64,000 bases of DNA, from the NCBI RefSeq assembly GCF_014256275.1, contig NZ_JACCFE010000005.1, positions 102,132 to 166,131 of the forward strand, given 5' to 3'. Below are positions 1 to 9,027 of this stretch, in pieces (the stretch's first letter is position 1; every line of letters begins with the position of its first letter). The stretch comes from Rhodococcus sp. 4CII (GTDB lineage Bacteria > Actinomycetota > Actinomycetes > Mycobacteriales > Mycobacteriaceae). The notes beneath the pieces were generated by a model. The model was given only the letters and a program-made list of their open reading frames with translations. It ran no database searches and was not told the origin of the DNA. The position numbers and the translations under genes were made by a program.

Positions 1-290
1 TCCCGTTGCGGCCCCTCGTCGAGCGCCCACGGGGTGACTTGCTCACTCGGACCGTCGTCGAACAGGCCCACCGGCTCGGGGGCGACCTCGGGGGTGAACA
101 AGAACGGCGACAAGGTGCCGATCAGAGCCGTCTCGGTCCTTCCGAACAGTCGAGCCCCGGCACGATTGATGCGGACGAATCGTCCTGCCGAATCGACGAC
201 CGCGAGACCGTCCGGCGCCGCTTCGGGTAGTCCAGCCCAGGCGAAGGGGAGCAGTGTCATCGATCCGTCGCTTTCACGCGCGCCGACCAT
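1..290 (-). CDS. PAS-domain protein, N-terminal fragment cut by window edge
   Basis: The first ~96 residues of a protein running off the left edge. Residues ~28-60 read like the start of a PAS fold (DGLAVVDSAGRFVRINRAGA, then a LFGR element), the usual position for a small-molecule or redox/light sensory domain ahead of an output domain. The ATG at 290 is chosen because GAGGAGG lies about 7 nt upstream. No output domain is inside the window, so kinase, cyclase or transcription-factor identity cannot be decided. It is transcribed away from the neighbouring folP. The PAS call is moderately sure; the function is open. Confidence 0.55.
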   Translation of the reverse strand, partial: MVGARESDGSMTLLPFAWAGLPEAAPDGLAVVDSAGRFVRINRAGARLFGRTETALIGTLSPFLFTPEVAPEPVGLFDDGPSEQVTPWALDEGPQR

Positions 291-643
291 GGTGGACCTC
301 CTCAGCGTCGGCTGTGACGGCGGGCATCAGACAGCGGTAGGAACGACGTTGCATCCCAAGAATGCATGGCCGGCCAATGGAATGCACCCCCTGATCGAGA
401 CATTCTCGGCGTTGGAGGCCGATATACGTCAAAGGACGTAGATGGACCTGGTCGGATCGGCCGCTACCTGCAGGTTTTCTGTCGCGCCCTCCGCCGAACA
501 AGCCCTCATTGGCGCTGGGTTGGCCCTGATCTGGCGCCCACCGGAAGCGAATGCACCCGGGACGGCGGATACACCGTGCTCCCGCCCTCCCCGGTTTGAT
601 TGCTCATCGCAGGCAGTCGCCGATTGGGGGGATGTCGGCTGGG
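291..643. other. Intergenic, promoter region of the PAS gene
   Basis: About 350 bp between the 3' end of folP and the start of the leftmost gene, both on the minus strand. Apart from the GAGGAGG ribosome site next to the PAS-gene start, no convincing coding sequence, repeat or terminator was seen. Confidence 0.4.
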
Positions 644-1495
644 CTACGACGACGTGGCACCCCATACCGCCTCGAGCATCGCGATCGTGTCGAGTGTCTG
701 CGGCACATCATGCACCCGGATTACATCGACCCCCGCCGACCATGCCGGTGCGATGAGTGCCAGTGAACCCGGCAGGCGCTCACCTACCTCGCGACCGGTC
801 ACCTTTCCGATGAACGACTTCCGGCTGACGCCCAGCAGTACCGGCACACCGAGGGCGCAGATCGCCGGCAACCGGCGCAGAAGTTCCACGTTGTCTTCGA
901 GTGACTTTCCGAAGCCGATGCCGGGGTCGATCCACATTTCTCCAACTCCCTCGGCGCGGGCCGCCGCGGCGATGCCGGTCAGGTGCGTGGAGACCTCTGT
1001 GACGACGTCGTCGTAGACCGGATGTCCATCGACCGACACCGGGACGGTGTGCGAGTGCATCCCGACGTATCCGCACCTCAGTCGGCCGGCGACGTTGTGC
1101 AGGGTCCCGGAGACGTCGTTGACGATCGACGCGCCCAGCCGGACCGCCTCCTCCGCCACCGCGTCGTGTCGGGTATCGACGGAGACCCGGCCCTTCCTCG
1201 CGAGAGCCGATATGATCGGCGCGATGCGTTCGAGTTCGGCGGCCGGCGAGACCGGGACCGCGCCGGGGCGTGTTGATTCACCGCCGATATCCACCGCCCA
1301 GGCGCCCGCCTCGAAAATCGCCTCGCCCGCGGCGATCGCCTCCTCGGTTGCGGCATAGCGGCTGCCGGACCAGAAGGAATCCGGGGTGAGGTTGAGGATG
1401 CCCATCACCTTCAGGGGCTCGGTGCCGGGCCGGGTCGTGCTCGGCGCGTTGCGGAGGTTGGAATGGTACCGGGGTGGCGAAAAGTCGATTGTCAT
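644..1495 (-). CDS. folP: Dihydropteroate synthase (FolP family)
   Basis: Condenses 6-hydroxymethyl-7,8-dihydropterin pyrophosphate with p-aminobenzoate to dihydropteroate in cytosolic folate synthesis. At 283 aa it is a normal size for the family. The TIM-barrel signatures are present: VMGILNLTPDSF (~30-41), DIGGESTRPG (69-78), NDVSG (126-130), DPGIGFGKS (~190-198), GVSRKSF (222-228) and the C-terminal RVHD (260-263). The usual LMHMRG segment is replaced by VGMHSHT, so this may be a divergent or specialised paralogue. Its ATG directly follows the TAA of the upstream oxidoreductase gene, so the two look co-translated. folE lies nearby, hinting at local folate supply for one-carbon transfer. 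A second housekeeping folP elsewhere is likely but not visible. Confidence 0.93.
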   Translation of the reverse strand: MTIDFSPPRYHSNLRNAPSTTRPGTEPLKVMGILNLTPDSFWSGSRYAATEEAIAAGEAIFEAGAWAVDIGGESTRPGAVPVSPAAELERIAPIISALARKGRVSVDTRHDAVAEEAVRLGASIVNDVSGTLHNVAGRLRCGYVGMHSHTVPVSVDGHPVYDDVVTEVSTHLTGIAAAARAEGVGEMWIDPGIGFGKSLEDNVELLRRLPAICALGVPVLLGVSRKSFIGKVTGREVGERLPGSLALIAPAWSAGVDVIRVHDVPQTLDTIAMLEAVWGATSS

Positions 1496-3908
1496 TTAGG
1501 GCTCCCGCCGTTGCCCGGCGTGCAACTCAACAGGCGCTGAGTCAAGACGCACGACAACGGATTTCGATGTTGGAGTGTTGGAAGTGTCGGCGACCGAGTC
1601 CAGTGGGATGAGTGGATTCGTCTCTGGGTAGTAGGCTGCTGCACAGCCCGTTGCGGTCGGGTAGGCGACGATGCGGAAGCCGGGCACCCGGCGCTCGTCG
1701 ATGCGACCGTCCGTCTCCCATTCGCTCACCAGATCGACGGTCTGGCCATCATGCAAGCCGAGCTGTTCTATGTCCGCAGGGCTGACCATGATTACCCGCC
1801 TGGCGTTTTCGATACCCCGGTATCGGTCGGAGAGGCCGTAGATTGTGGTGTTGTATTGATCATGGCTTCGCAGCGTCTGCAGCAACAGCCGCCCTTCGGG
1901 AATCGTCGGATATACCAGTTCGTTGAGCGTCAGGTTCGCCTTTCCCGTGGTCGTGGTGAACTCGCGCGAATCGCGCGGCGGGTGAGGAAGCACGAAGCCA
2001 TTTCGGCCGCGAACGCGGTCGTTGTAGTTCTCACAGCCGGGGACGACCCGCGAGATCGCATCGCGGATGGTGTCGTAGTCGGCTTCGAATTTCTCCCAGG
2101 GCACTGAATGCTCATCCCCGAACGTGGCCCGTGCCAGGCGCAGACGATTGCCGGCTCCGAAAGGAGTTTCGTGCTCGCCGGGCTCAGTCGGCCTTGTGAG
2201 CGGTGCACCACCGACATCGAGTCCTCGACGGTGACGAATTGGGCTCCGCTGGTTTGGATGTCGGTCTCGGTGCGTCCCAGTGTGGGCAGGATCAGCGCGG
2301 TCTGCCCGGTCACCACGTGTGAGCGGTTGAGTTTGGTGGACACCTGGGCGGTCAGCCGGCAACTACGTAAGGCGGCCTCGGTGATCTCGCTATCGGGAGT
2401 CGCCCGGGCAAAGTTGCCGCCCATTCCGACGAAGACACGGATCTCGCCGCGCGTCATTGCTCGAATGCCGTCGACGGTGTCGTATCCGTGCCGGCGCGGG
2501 GACTCGATTCCGAACTCATCGTCCAGAGCGGTCAGAAATGGTTCGGGCATCTTTTCCCAGATGCCCATGGTGCGGTCACCTTGGACGTTCGAGTGTCCGC
2601 GCACCGGACATACACCTGCTCCCGGCTTGCCGATCATCCCGCGGACCAGCAGCAAGTTCACAGCCTCACGGATCGTGGGAACCGAATGCTTGTGCTGGGT
2701 CAGCCCCATTGCCCAGCACAACACGATGCGATCCGCCCGCGCGAACCGGTCGGCGACGTCGTCGAGCTGGTCGACGGAAAGTCCGGTCGCCCGTTGAAGT
2801 TCATCGTCGACGTTCTGGGCTTGCGCCCGGTAGGCGTCGAAGCCGTGGGTGTGGCGGGACAGAAAGTCACGATCGATCACGGTGCCCGGCGCCAGTTCCT
2901 CACGCGCGAACAGTCTGGCGGCGATGGCCTTGAAGAACGCGAGGTCGCCACCGAGGCGGATCTGGCAGAACACGTCGGTCAGTGACGTTCCCTTGGCCAG
3001 TACGCCGCGCACGCTCTGGGGGTCTTTGAAGCGCATCAGCCCGGCTTCGGGCAGTGGGTTGACGGACACGATGGAGGCACCGTTGTGTTTGGCCTCTTCA
3101 AGTGCCGACAGCATCCGGGGGTGATTCGTGCCGGGGTTCTGGCCGACCACCAGGATCAGGTCTGCATGGTGCAGGTCGTCCAAGCTGACCGATCCCTTGC
3201 CGATGCCGATCGTTTCCGTCAACGCCGCACCGGAGGACTCGTGGCACATGTTCGAGCAGTCCGGGAGGTTGTTGGTGCCCAGGCGGCGTGCGAACCCCCG
3301 CCGCGCTCGTTGTGTCCCTCGTGGCACATGTTCGAGCAGTCCGGGAGGTTGTTGGTGCCCAGGCGGCGTGCGAACAGCTGATAGAGGAACGCGGCCTCGT
3401 TGCTGGTGCGGCCGGACGTATAGAACAGGGCCTGGTCGGGAGAGGGCATGTCGTTGAGCTCGCCCGACAGCAGACTGAATGCCGCGTCCCACGAGATCGG
3501 CTCATAGTGTGTTGCGCCAGGCCGGAGCACCATGGGATCGGTCAACCGTCCTTGCTGGCCGAGCCAGTAGTCGGTCTTGTCGGCCAGATCTGCTACCGAA
3601 TGCGTAGTGAAGAAGTCCGGGGTGACCCTACGGGTGGTTGCCTCCTCGGCGACCGCCTTGGCACCGTTCTCACAGAACTCGGCGGGCTTCCGCCTGCCCT
3701 GGCTTTCCGGCCACGCACATCCGGGACAGTCGAAGCCGTGCCGCTGATTCAGCAGTGGCAGTGTGACAACCGTCCGGGCTACGCCCATCTGCGTGAACGC
3801 CCGCTTGAGGGAAACCCCAACTGCTCTCATTCCTGCCGCGTGGTCGTGGACGTGCCCCACCCGCAGCTCGGACTCATCGATGTCGCTATTCGACGCTTCG
3901 CCGCTCAT
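1496..3908 (-). pseudogene. FdhF/YdeP-family molybdopterin oxidoreductase (formate dehydrogenase-like), broken in two places
   Basis: Intact homologues are ~750-residue bis-MGD molybdenum enzymes related to the formate dehydrogenase alpha subunit. Visible family landmarks are GFDCPGCAWP, AEFCENGAKAVAEEA, THYEPISWD, NMCHESSGAAL, VVGQNPGTNHPRM, GHSNVQGDRTMGI and TTTGKANLTLNEL near the C terminus. The chain changes frame twice. First, an 80-bp insertion made of a second copy of a 58-bp stretch plus 22 bp interrupts it at 3238-3375. Second, a one-base deletion is inferred near 2138, where the codons should give a run like IVC-x-LARAT. ATG 3908 (MSGEASNSDIDES) fits the family N terminus better than ATG 3968. 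The TAA abuts the folP start codon. No fdhD is in view. Dead gene or assembly error cannot be separated from sequence alone. Confidence 0.85.
3238..3375. repeat. 58-bp direct repeat inside the oxidoreductase gene
   Basis: Bases 3238-3295 are repeated exactly at 3318-3375, with 22 bp between them. The offset of 80 bp is not a multiple of three, so the second copy throws the oxidoreductase out of frame. Both copies encode the same peptide, FARRLGTNNLPDCSNMCHE, in their respective frames. The family has this segment only once, so the extra copy is the anomaly. Confidence 0.95.
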
Positions 3909-4094
3909 CCTGCGGTTGTCCCTGATTCGCGGATCTGCGACGTCGGAGAATCCGCGACAACGGCACATGAGGTCTCGGCGCCCCGGTCAGGGCCGTGCAC
4001 ACGCACTCGATCTGCGGAAAGCTGACGATTCATGTACTCGCTCCTCATCGATTCATCCACACTGGGTTTCAGCGTAGAAATACACTGTGGCCGA

Positions 4095-4389
4095 GGACAC
4101 TGATCTATGACTGAGCTCTATCGGCTATCAACCACATCCGGTGCTCATATAAATGACTTAGGAATTGACGGCAGGCGAAAACAGGCCCCACTGAAGGCGA
4201 AATGTTGGTACTCGTGGGCCAGCACTGGTGTCGAGGATCAGACGCACCACCTCTTGCTGAGACGACGTGCGGGTTACCGAGCATCCGATCGGGTCATCAT
4301 CGAAGAAATTTGGCGACGGTTGCGGACACTGATCTATGACTGAGCTGCCTCGGCGATCGACCACACCCAGTACTCATATAAATGACGTA
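4095..4389. repeat. Pair of ~66-bp imperfect direct repeats in a divergent promoter region
   Basis: Bases 4095-4160 and 4324-4389 are two copies, 229 bp apart, that agree at most positions. Shared cores are GGACACTGATCTATGACTGA and CTCATATAAATGAC. They sit between the oxidoreductase gene (leftward) and lpdA (rightward), in a relatively AT-rich gene-free stretch from 3909 to 4621. The placement suggests duplicated promoter or operator DNA, but no regulator is identified. No coding sequence is convincing here. Confidence 0.8.
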
Positions 4390-4621
4390 ACCGTCAGGCG
4401 CGGGCGAAAATTCGTCCACATGGCGACGTATATTCGACTCTCGGTAGCCATGCAACACAGATGAGGCCGTGCCATCCCGGCTACTCGATAGCAGAAATGC
4501 GCGCGTCGCACGTCTCCGCGGAGGCGCTCGACCTAAGGGCCGCCTCGGAAGGGCCCCGGTCAGGCAATAGCGATCTATCCGGCAGCTGGCATGTGGCCGG
4601 TCCGGCAATCTTGGAGGACAG

Positions 4622-6025
4622 ATGACCCGAATCGTGATCATTGGTGGCGGGCCTGCCGGATACGAGGCAGCGCTGGTGGCCGCACAGCACGGCGCCTCCG
4701 TCTCCTTGATCGATTCGGACGGGGTGGGCGGCGCTTGCGTTCTGTTCGACTGCGTGCCGTCCAAGACCTTCATCGCCTCCACCGGCGTGCGCACCGACAT
4801 GCGGCGCGCCACCGACCTGGGCATTGCGCTCGATCCCGAGCAGGCCACGGTCGCACTGCCGCAGATCCACGCCCGCGTAAAGAGCCTCGCGCAGGCGCAG
4901 TCCTCCGACATCCGCACCCGCCTGCAGACGGTGGGTGTCGAACTGCTGTCGGGCACCGCCGAGATCACCGACCCACGACTGGGCATGGCGTCCCACCAGG
5001 TGTGTGCCACCCTCGAGAACGGCGAGAAGAAGACACTCGACGCGGACGTCGTCCTCATCGCCACCGGTGCGAGCCCCCGGGTGATCCCCGGGGCGGAGCC
5101 GGACGGCGAGCGCATCCTGACGTGGCGCGACCTCTACGACCTCGACGAGCTGCCCACGCACCTCGTCGTCGTCGGTTCCGGTGTGACCGGCGCCGAGTTC
5201 GTGTCCGCCTACACCGAGATGGGCGTCAAGGTCACGCTGGTGTCCAGCCGCGACCGCGTCCTGCCCGGTGAGGACGCCGACGCCGCCCTCGTGCTCGAGG
5301 ACGTCCTCGCCGAGCGTGGCGTCACCCTGGTCAAGCACGCCAGGGCCGATGCCGTGAAGCGCACCGAGGACGGCATCGTCGTCGTGCTCGCGGACGGCCG
5401 GACGGTCGAGGGCAGCCACGCCCTGATGACCGTCGGTTCGGTTCCCAACACCCAGGGTCTCGGACTGGAGAAGGTCGGCATCGAGCTCGACAAGGGCGGA
5501 TACCTGCGCGTGGACCGTGTGTCGCGGACGCCGGTATCCGGGATCTACGCCGCGGGCGACTGCACCGGACTGCTGCCGCTGGCGTCCGTCGCCGCCATGC
5601 AGGGCCGCATCGCGATGTACCACGCGCTCGGTGAGGGCGTGAGCCCCATCAAGCTGAAGACCGTGGCCTCGGCGGTGTTCACCCGCCCCGAGATCGCCAC
5701 CGTGGGTGTCAGCCAGGCCGCGATCGAGACTGGTCGGGTGGCCGCCCGCACCGTCATGCTGCCGCTCAACACCAACCCGCGCGCCAAGATGTCCGGTCTG
5801 CGCCGCGGCTTCGTGAAGATCTTCTGCCGTCCGGCCACCGGTGCGGTGATCGGTGGGGTGGTAGTTGGATCGACCGCGTCGGAGCTGATTCTCCCGATCG
5901 CGATCGCGGTGCAGAACAACCTCACCGTCAACGATCTCGCCGCGACGTTCTCGGTGTACCCGTCGCTGACCGGTTCGATCACCGAGGCAGCACGCCGCTT
6001 GATCCGCCAAGACGACCTCAGCTGA
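4622..6025 (+). CDS. lpdA: Flavoprotein disulfide reductase family, LpdA-like NAD(P)H-quinone reductase
   Basis: A 467-aa two-dinucleotide-fold FAD enzyme. FAD-binding GGGPAGYEA is at ~8-16, the redox CxxxxC is C39-C44 in GGACVLFDCVPSK, the NAD(P)-binding VVGSGVTGAEF is mid-protein, and the second FAD motif YAAGDCTG follows. The dimer-interface segment that carries HPT-x-SE in dihydrolipoamide dehydrogenase reads YPSLTGS here. It therefore lacks the catalytic His-Glu pair, as in mycobacterial LpdA (Rv3303c), which reduces quinones rather than lipoamide. AGGACAG precedes the ATG. It is followed by folE, 108 bp downstream on the same strand. The exact electron acceptor is inference. Confidence 0.9.
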   Translation: MTRIVIIGGGPAGYEAALVAAQHGASVSLIDSDGVGGACVLFDCVPSKTFIASTGVRTDMRRATDLGIALDPEQATVALPQIHARVKSLAQAQSSDIRTRLQTVGVELLSGTAEITDPRLGMASHQVCATLENGEKKTLDADVVLIATGASPRVIPGAEPDGERILTWRDLYDLDELPTHLVVVGSGVTGAEFVSAYTEMGVKVTLVSSRDRVLPGEDADAALVLEDVLAERGVTLVKHARADAVKRTEDGIVVVLADGRTVEGSHALMTVGSVPNTQGLGLEKVGIELDKGGYLRVDRVSRTPVSGIYAAGDCTGLLPLASVAAMQGRIAMYHALGEGVSPIKLKTVASAVFTRPEIATVGVSQAAIETGRVAARTVMLPLNTNPRAKMSGLRRGFVKIFCRPATGAVIGGVVVGSTASELILPIAIAVQNNLTVNDLAATFSVYPSLTGSITEAARRLIRQDDLS

Positions 6026-6133
6026 GTGGAAACAAGTCGCACAGAAGGACGACGGATGTGGGTCGTTCTGGGCCGGTGAGCCTTACGCTCCTAGTCCACA
6101 ACGAGAACGTTGACATCAGAGGAATGAATTGCA

Positions 6134-6745
6134 GTGAGTGATCCCAATCCTGAACCCGTTGCGTTGGCGACGGGCCACATGTTCGACCAGCCCCGCGCCG
6201 AGGCAGCGGTCCGCGAACTGTTGCTCGCCATCGGCGAGGACCCCGACCGCCCCGGACTGATCGACACGCCGGCCCGAGTCGCACGCTCATACCGCGAGGT
6301 GTTTGCCGGCCTCTACACCGACCCGGCCGAAGTCCTGGGCACGACCTTCGACGAGGGCCATCGCGAACTCGTCCTCGTGCGGGATATCCCGTTGTACTCC
6401 ACGTGTGAGCACCATCTGGTGTCGTTCCACGGAGTCGCGCACGTCGGCTACATCCCGGGCTCTACCGGAAAGGTCACCGGACTGTCGAAAATCGCCCGCG
6501 TTGTCGACCTCTACGCGAAGCGCCCTCAGGTGCAAGAACGACTCACCAGCCAGGTCGCCGACGCCGTCATGCGCAAACTCAACCCGCGAGGCGCCATTGT
6601 CGTGATCGAGGCCGAGCACCTGTGCATGGCGATGCGCGGTATCCGCAAACCGGGGGCGAGTACGACCACGTCGGCAGTGCGGGGAACGCTGCAGTCCAGT
6701 GCCGCGTCGCGATCGGAGGCACTCGCCCTGATCCTGCGCAATTGA
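6134..6745 (+). CDS. folE: GTP cyclohydrolase I
   Basis: Converts GTP to 7,8-dihydroneopterin triphosphate, the first step of tetrahydrofolate synthesis; homodecameric in known members. The 203-aa length is normal. The zinc ligands are visible as C91 with H93/H94 in STCEHHLVSFHG, plus H162 and C164 in EAEHLCMAMRG. The substrate-pocket segment LSKIARVVDLYAKRPQVQE is intact. The start is GTG 6134, preceded by AGAGGA at about 11 nt. It follows lpdA, and with the nearby folP it brings two folate-synthesis steps within 6 kb. Confidence 0.95.
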   Translation: MSDPNPEPVALATGHMFDQPRAEAAVRELLLAIGEDPDRPGLIDTPARVARSYREVFAGLYTDPAEVLGTTFDEGHRELVLVRDIPLYSTCEHHLVSFHGVAHVGYIPGSTGKVTGLSKIARVVDLYAKRPQVQERLTSQVADAVMRKLNPRGAIVVIEAEHLCMAMRGIRKPGASTTTSAVRGTLQSSAASRSEALALILRN

Positions 6746-6763
6746 TCGAGACCCGTCGCAGCG

Positions 6764-6792
6764 GTGTGCCGTCTCAGCGACGGCGAGCACAC
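6764..6792. terminator. Candidate hairpin terminator between convergent folE and the MetE-like gene
   Basis: An imperfect inverted repeat, GTGTGCCGTC...GACGGCGAGCACAC, lies just behind the folE stop and before the 3' end of the convergent methyltransferase gene. There is no T-tract, so it would be a GC-rich actinobacterial-type terminator at best. Confidence 0.4.
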
Positions 6793-6855
6793 CCACTGTC
6801 GATCATTACGGGTCATCACGAATGGCCGGTAGAACCCTCGACGACACCGGCGGAA

Positions 6856-7956
6856 TCAGTCGTTCCAAAACGTCGAGGCCGCCGTGCGTACCAGGTCGAG
6901 CTTCGCTGTCTGAATATCCGTTGTTAGGTCCGGATGTGACTCGACCATTGAGGCGAAACCGCACTGGGTCGAGAGAGCAAGTTGCTCCGGAGCGACGAAC
7001 TTCGCTGCCTCGCGTAAGCGATCGAGGATCAGGTCTTCGCTCTCGACAATCGCCGTCTTCGTCGAAACGAGCCCAAGGACAACCACCTTGCCTGAGGGAG
7101 TGTGAGATAAAGGCTCGAAGGTGCCGGAACGATCGTCGTCATACTCGAGCAGGAAGCGGTCGAAACCATCGCAGCGAGTGAACAGAGCCGCTGACACAAA
7201 ATCGTATCCGCCGGCGGCCATCCATCGGCCATTCCGATTACCGCGACACAGGTGGATGCCAAATTCGACTCCAGGCACGTCAGTGACAGAGTTCAACAGA
7301 TCGAGCCCCTCCGTCAGGATTCGATCAATCGAAATATCCTGGCGCTCATACCAATCGCGGGTCTCCCGCTGGACAAGCGTGGCGATCTCCGGAGCATCAA
7401 TGTGAATATACGTACAACCCAGTGCAGCCAGTTCACGAACTTCCTCGCGAATGATTGCTGCCGCGTCCGCAACCATGTCGAAGGCATCCCGGTAGGCGGA
7501 CGTCGAATGGTTCGGGGACCACCGCAGCAACATCATCAAGGGACTGGGCAATGTCACCTTGAGGGACGTTCTGGCGCGCGCCCGTGCGTAGGCGAATTCC
7601 TCGGTCACCGCCGATCGACGAAGCCGCAGGCGCCCAGTGACCACAACGGGAAGTTCCTCTTCGACGGGGCCATCCGGGGTATACCACGTGCGGGTCACGC
7701 CGGGAACGTACTCCAGGCCGTCAACATTTTCAGTCAATGGCCCGGTGAAGATGCCGCGACGCAGTTCCCCGTCCGTTATCACGTCCATGCCCGCAGCCTC
7801 TTGTGCCGCGATGGCGATGTCGACTGCGCGATCCTCGATGACCTTGAACGCGGTCGCCGATAGTTGCCCGTCGGCCCGGGACCGGCGGGCGCGGACAAGA
7901 GGCGGTGGCCTCAGCAGCGAGCCCACAACTTCGGCCCTGATCGGTTGCGATGGCAT
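6856..7956 (-). CDS. MetE-like cobalamin-independent methyltransferase (zinc enzyme)
   Basis: A 366-aa single-barrel protein related to the C-terminal catalytic half of MetE. The zinc ligands align as H235-x-C237 (GIHLCRGN), E271 (FLLEYDD) and C332 (LSTQCGFAS). The substrate-side motif YIHIDAPE is at ~183-190. It lacks the duplicated N-terminal domain of full MetE, so it resembles the core type that acts on other methyl donors or acceptors. GAGGA lies 5-9 nt before the ATG at 7956. The neighbourhood (folP, folE, a formate-dehydrogenase relative) fits folate-linked methyl-group metabolism, but donor and acceptor are not shown. A role in methionine synthesis is equally possible. Confidence 0.8.
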   Translation of the reverse strand: MPSQPIRAEVVGSLLRPPPLVRARRSRADGQLSATAFKVIEDRAVDIAIAAQEAAGMDVITDGELRRGIFTGPLTENVDGLEYVPGVTRTWYTPDGPVEEELPVVVTGRLRLRRSAVTEEFAYARARARTSLKVTLPSPLMMLLRWSPNHSTSAYRDAFDMVADAAAIIREEVRELAALGCTYIHIDAPEIATLVQRETRDWYERQDISIDRILTEGLDLLNSVTDVPGVEFGIHLCRGNRNGRWMAAGGYDFVSAALFTRCDGFDRFLLEYDDDRSGTFEPLSHTPSGKVVVLGLVSTKTAIVESEDLILDRLREAAKFVAPEQLALSTQCGFASMVESHPDLTTDIQTAKLDLVRTAASTFWND

Positions 7957-8113
7957 ACATTCCTCACGATGGCAGTGTGTGCGTGATTACATGACGGTAT
8001 AGCGCGACGGCGTTCGCGGGCATCGACCCTACGGCCGGCGGTGAGCGGCGGGATGTATCCGTGCGTCTATGTCATTGGATGTAGAACCACGCCGATCACA
8101 TTGTCAGCTATTG

Positions 8114-8527
8114 CTATCCGTGGGTCTGCAACTTCTCGAGATCCGCTTGAAGTTCCGCCGTGTCGAAGTAGTCCCGCCAATGAATGAGGCGGCCGTCCGC
8201 GATTTCGAGCACACCGGCCACCCGAATGGTCAAAAGAGGCGTTCCGTCCGCGGTACAGAAGTGATCGACGCGTTCGGTCAACACCTTGTTGCCGGAGGAG
8301 GACATCAAGACGTCCTCGACGCGCATGTGGTCAAAGGGAACAGGGAATGCGCGGGCGAACGCCACCGCTTCGTCCCTGCCCACCGTCCGCGCGAGGCCTA
8401 CGTTTTCCCATACCGTCTGTTCGTCGAAGTACTTGTCGAACGAGGCCCAGAATTGCTTGGCAGTCGGGCCAAGTGAAGAGAAGTACTGTGCGACAGCTTC
8501 TTCGGAGGTGTTACCTGTATGAGGCAT
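8114..8527 (-). CDS. Limonene-1,2-epoxide-hydrolase-like protein (SnoaL/NTF2 fold)
   Basis: A 137-aa protein of the limonene epoxide hydrolase family, which opens epoxides by direct water attack. The known Arg-Asp-Asp triad aligns: R86 and D88 in ERVD, D119 in HWRDYFD. The R-to-D gap of 2 and D-to-D gap of 31 equal those of the Rhodococcus enzyme (R99, D101, D132). The start is ATG 8527, with GAAGGAAG upstream. It stands alone on the minus strand, divergent from the cvn operon. The substrate is unknown; a polyketide- or terpene-related epoxide is possible. A non-enzymatic SnoaL-like protein is the alternative, but the retained triad argues against it. Confidence 0.8.
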   Translation of the reverse strand: MPHTGNTSEEAVAQYFSSLGPTAKQFWASFDKYFDEQTVWENVGLARTVGRDEAVAFARAFPVPFDHMRVEDVLMSSSGNKVLTERVDHFCTADGTPLLTIRVAGVLEIADGRLIHWRDYFDTAELQADLEKLQTHG

Positions 8528-9027
8528 GATCTTCCTTCGTGGAAATCGAGTCCTGAAATTTGGTGGCCTACAACGGTGAACGCCAGAGGTATCCCCAGGG
8601 CAAAAGCTGGCCTGTCTCATCAGTGTTCTTTCGACATCGGCCCCGCAGCTCCGCGAATCCTCACGCTCGACAACTTCCGTAATGGAACTCACGGTAGGGC
8701 CCCTACCGCTGCAGAGCACCGTCCTAATGGCGGACGGCGACCAGAAAGATTGTCTCGAACCGACTACGTCATATGACGCAGAGTGTCTGGTGGACAAACA
8801 CTCTCGACATCGTTGGACACTGTGGAAGGCGCCGAGCAGGACCTTGCATGCTGATAATCAGCATGATTGGAGCTATAGAAAACATAGGGCGGTGTATTGC
8901 TATGCTGCCGTGACGGAAGGCGAAGCCAGTGTCGCCACATCCACAATGCCGCAAACGAGCGCCCATCGGTCCCTGTAACAGTGCCATTCGCGTCGGTGCT
9001 ACCAATGGCCCTTCCGAGAGGTTCACG
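8528..9027. promoter_or_regulatory. Divergent intergenic region with a 19-bp operator-like palindrome
   Basis: At 8847-8865 the arms CATGCTGA and TCAGCATG are perfect inverted repeats around a 3-nt centre (TAA). An AT-rich stretch with TATAGAAAA and a TATGCT hexamer follows, before the cvnA start at 9028. The arrangement looks like a regulator site over the promoter of the cvn operon or of the divergent hydrolase gene. No other coding sequence is convincing in this 500-bp gap. Confidence 0.55.

Noticed and set aside
4481..6010. A 509-codon minus-strand frame
   Set aside because: Antisense to lpdA, with Gly/Asp/His-rich composition typical of a shadow of a high-GC gene.
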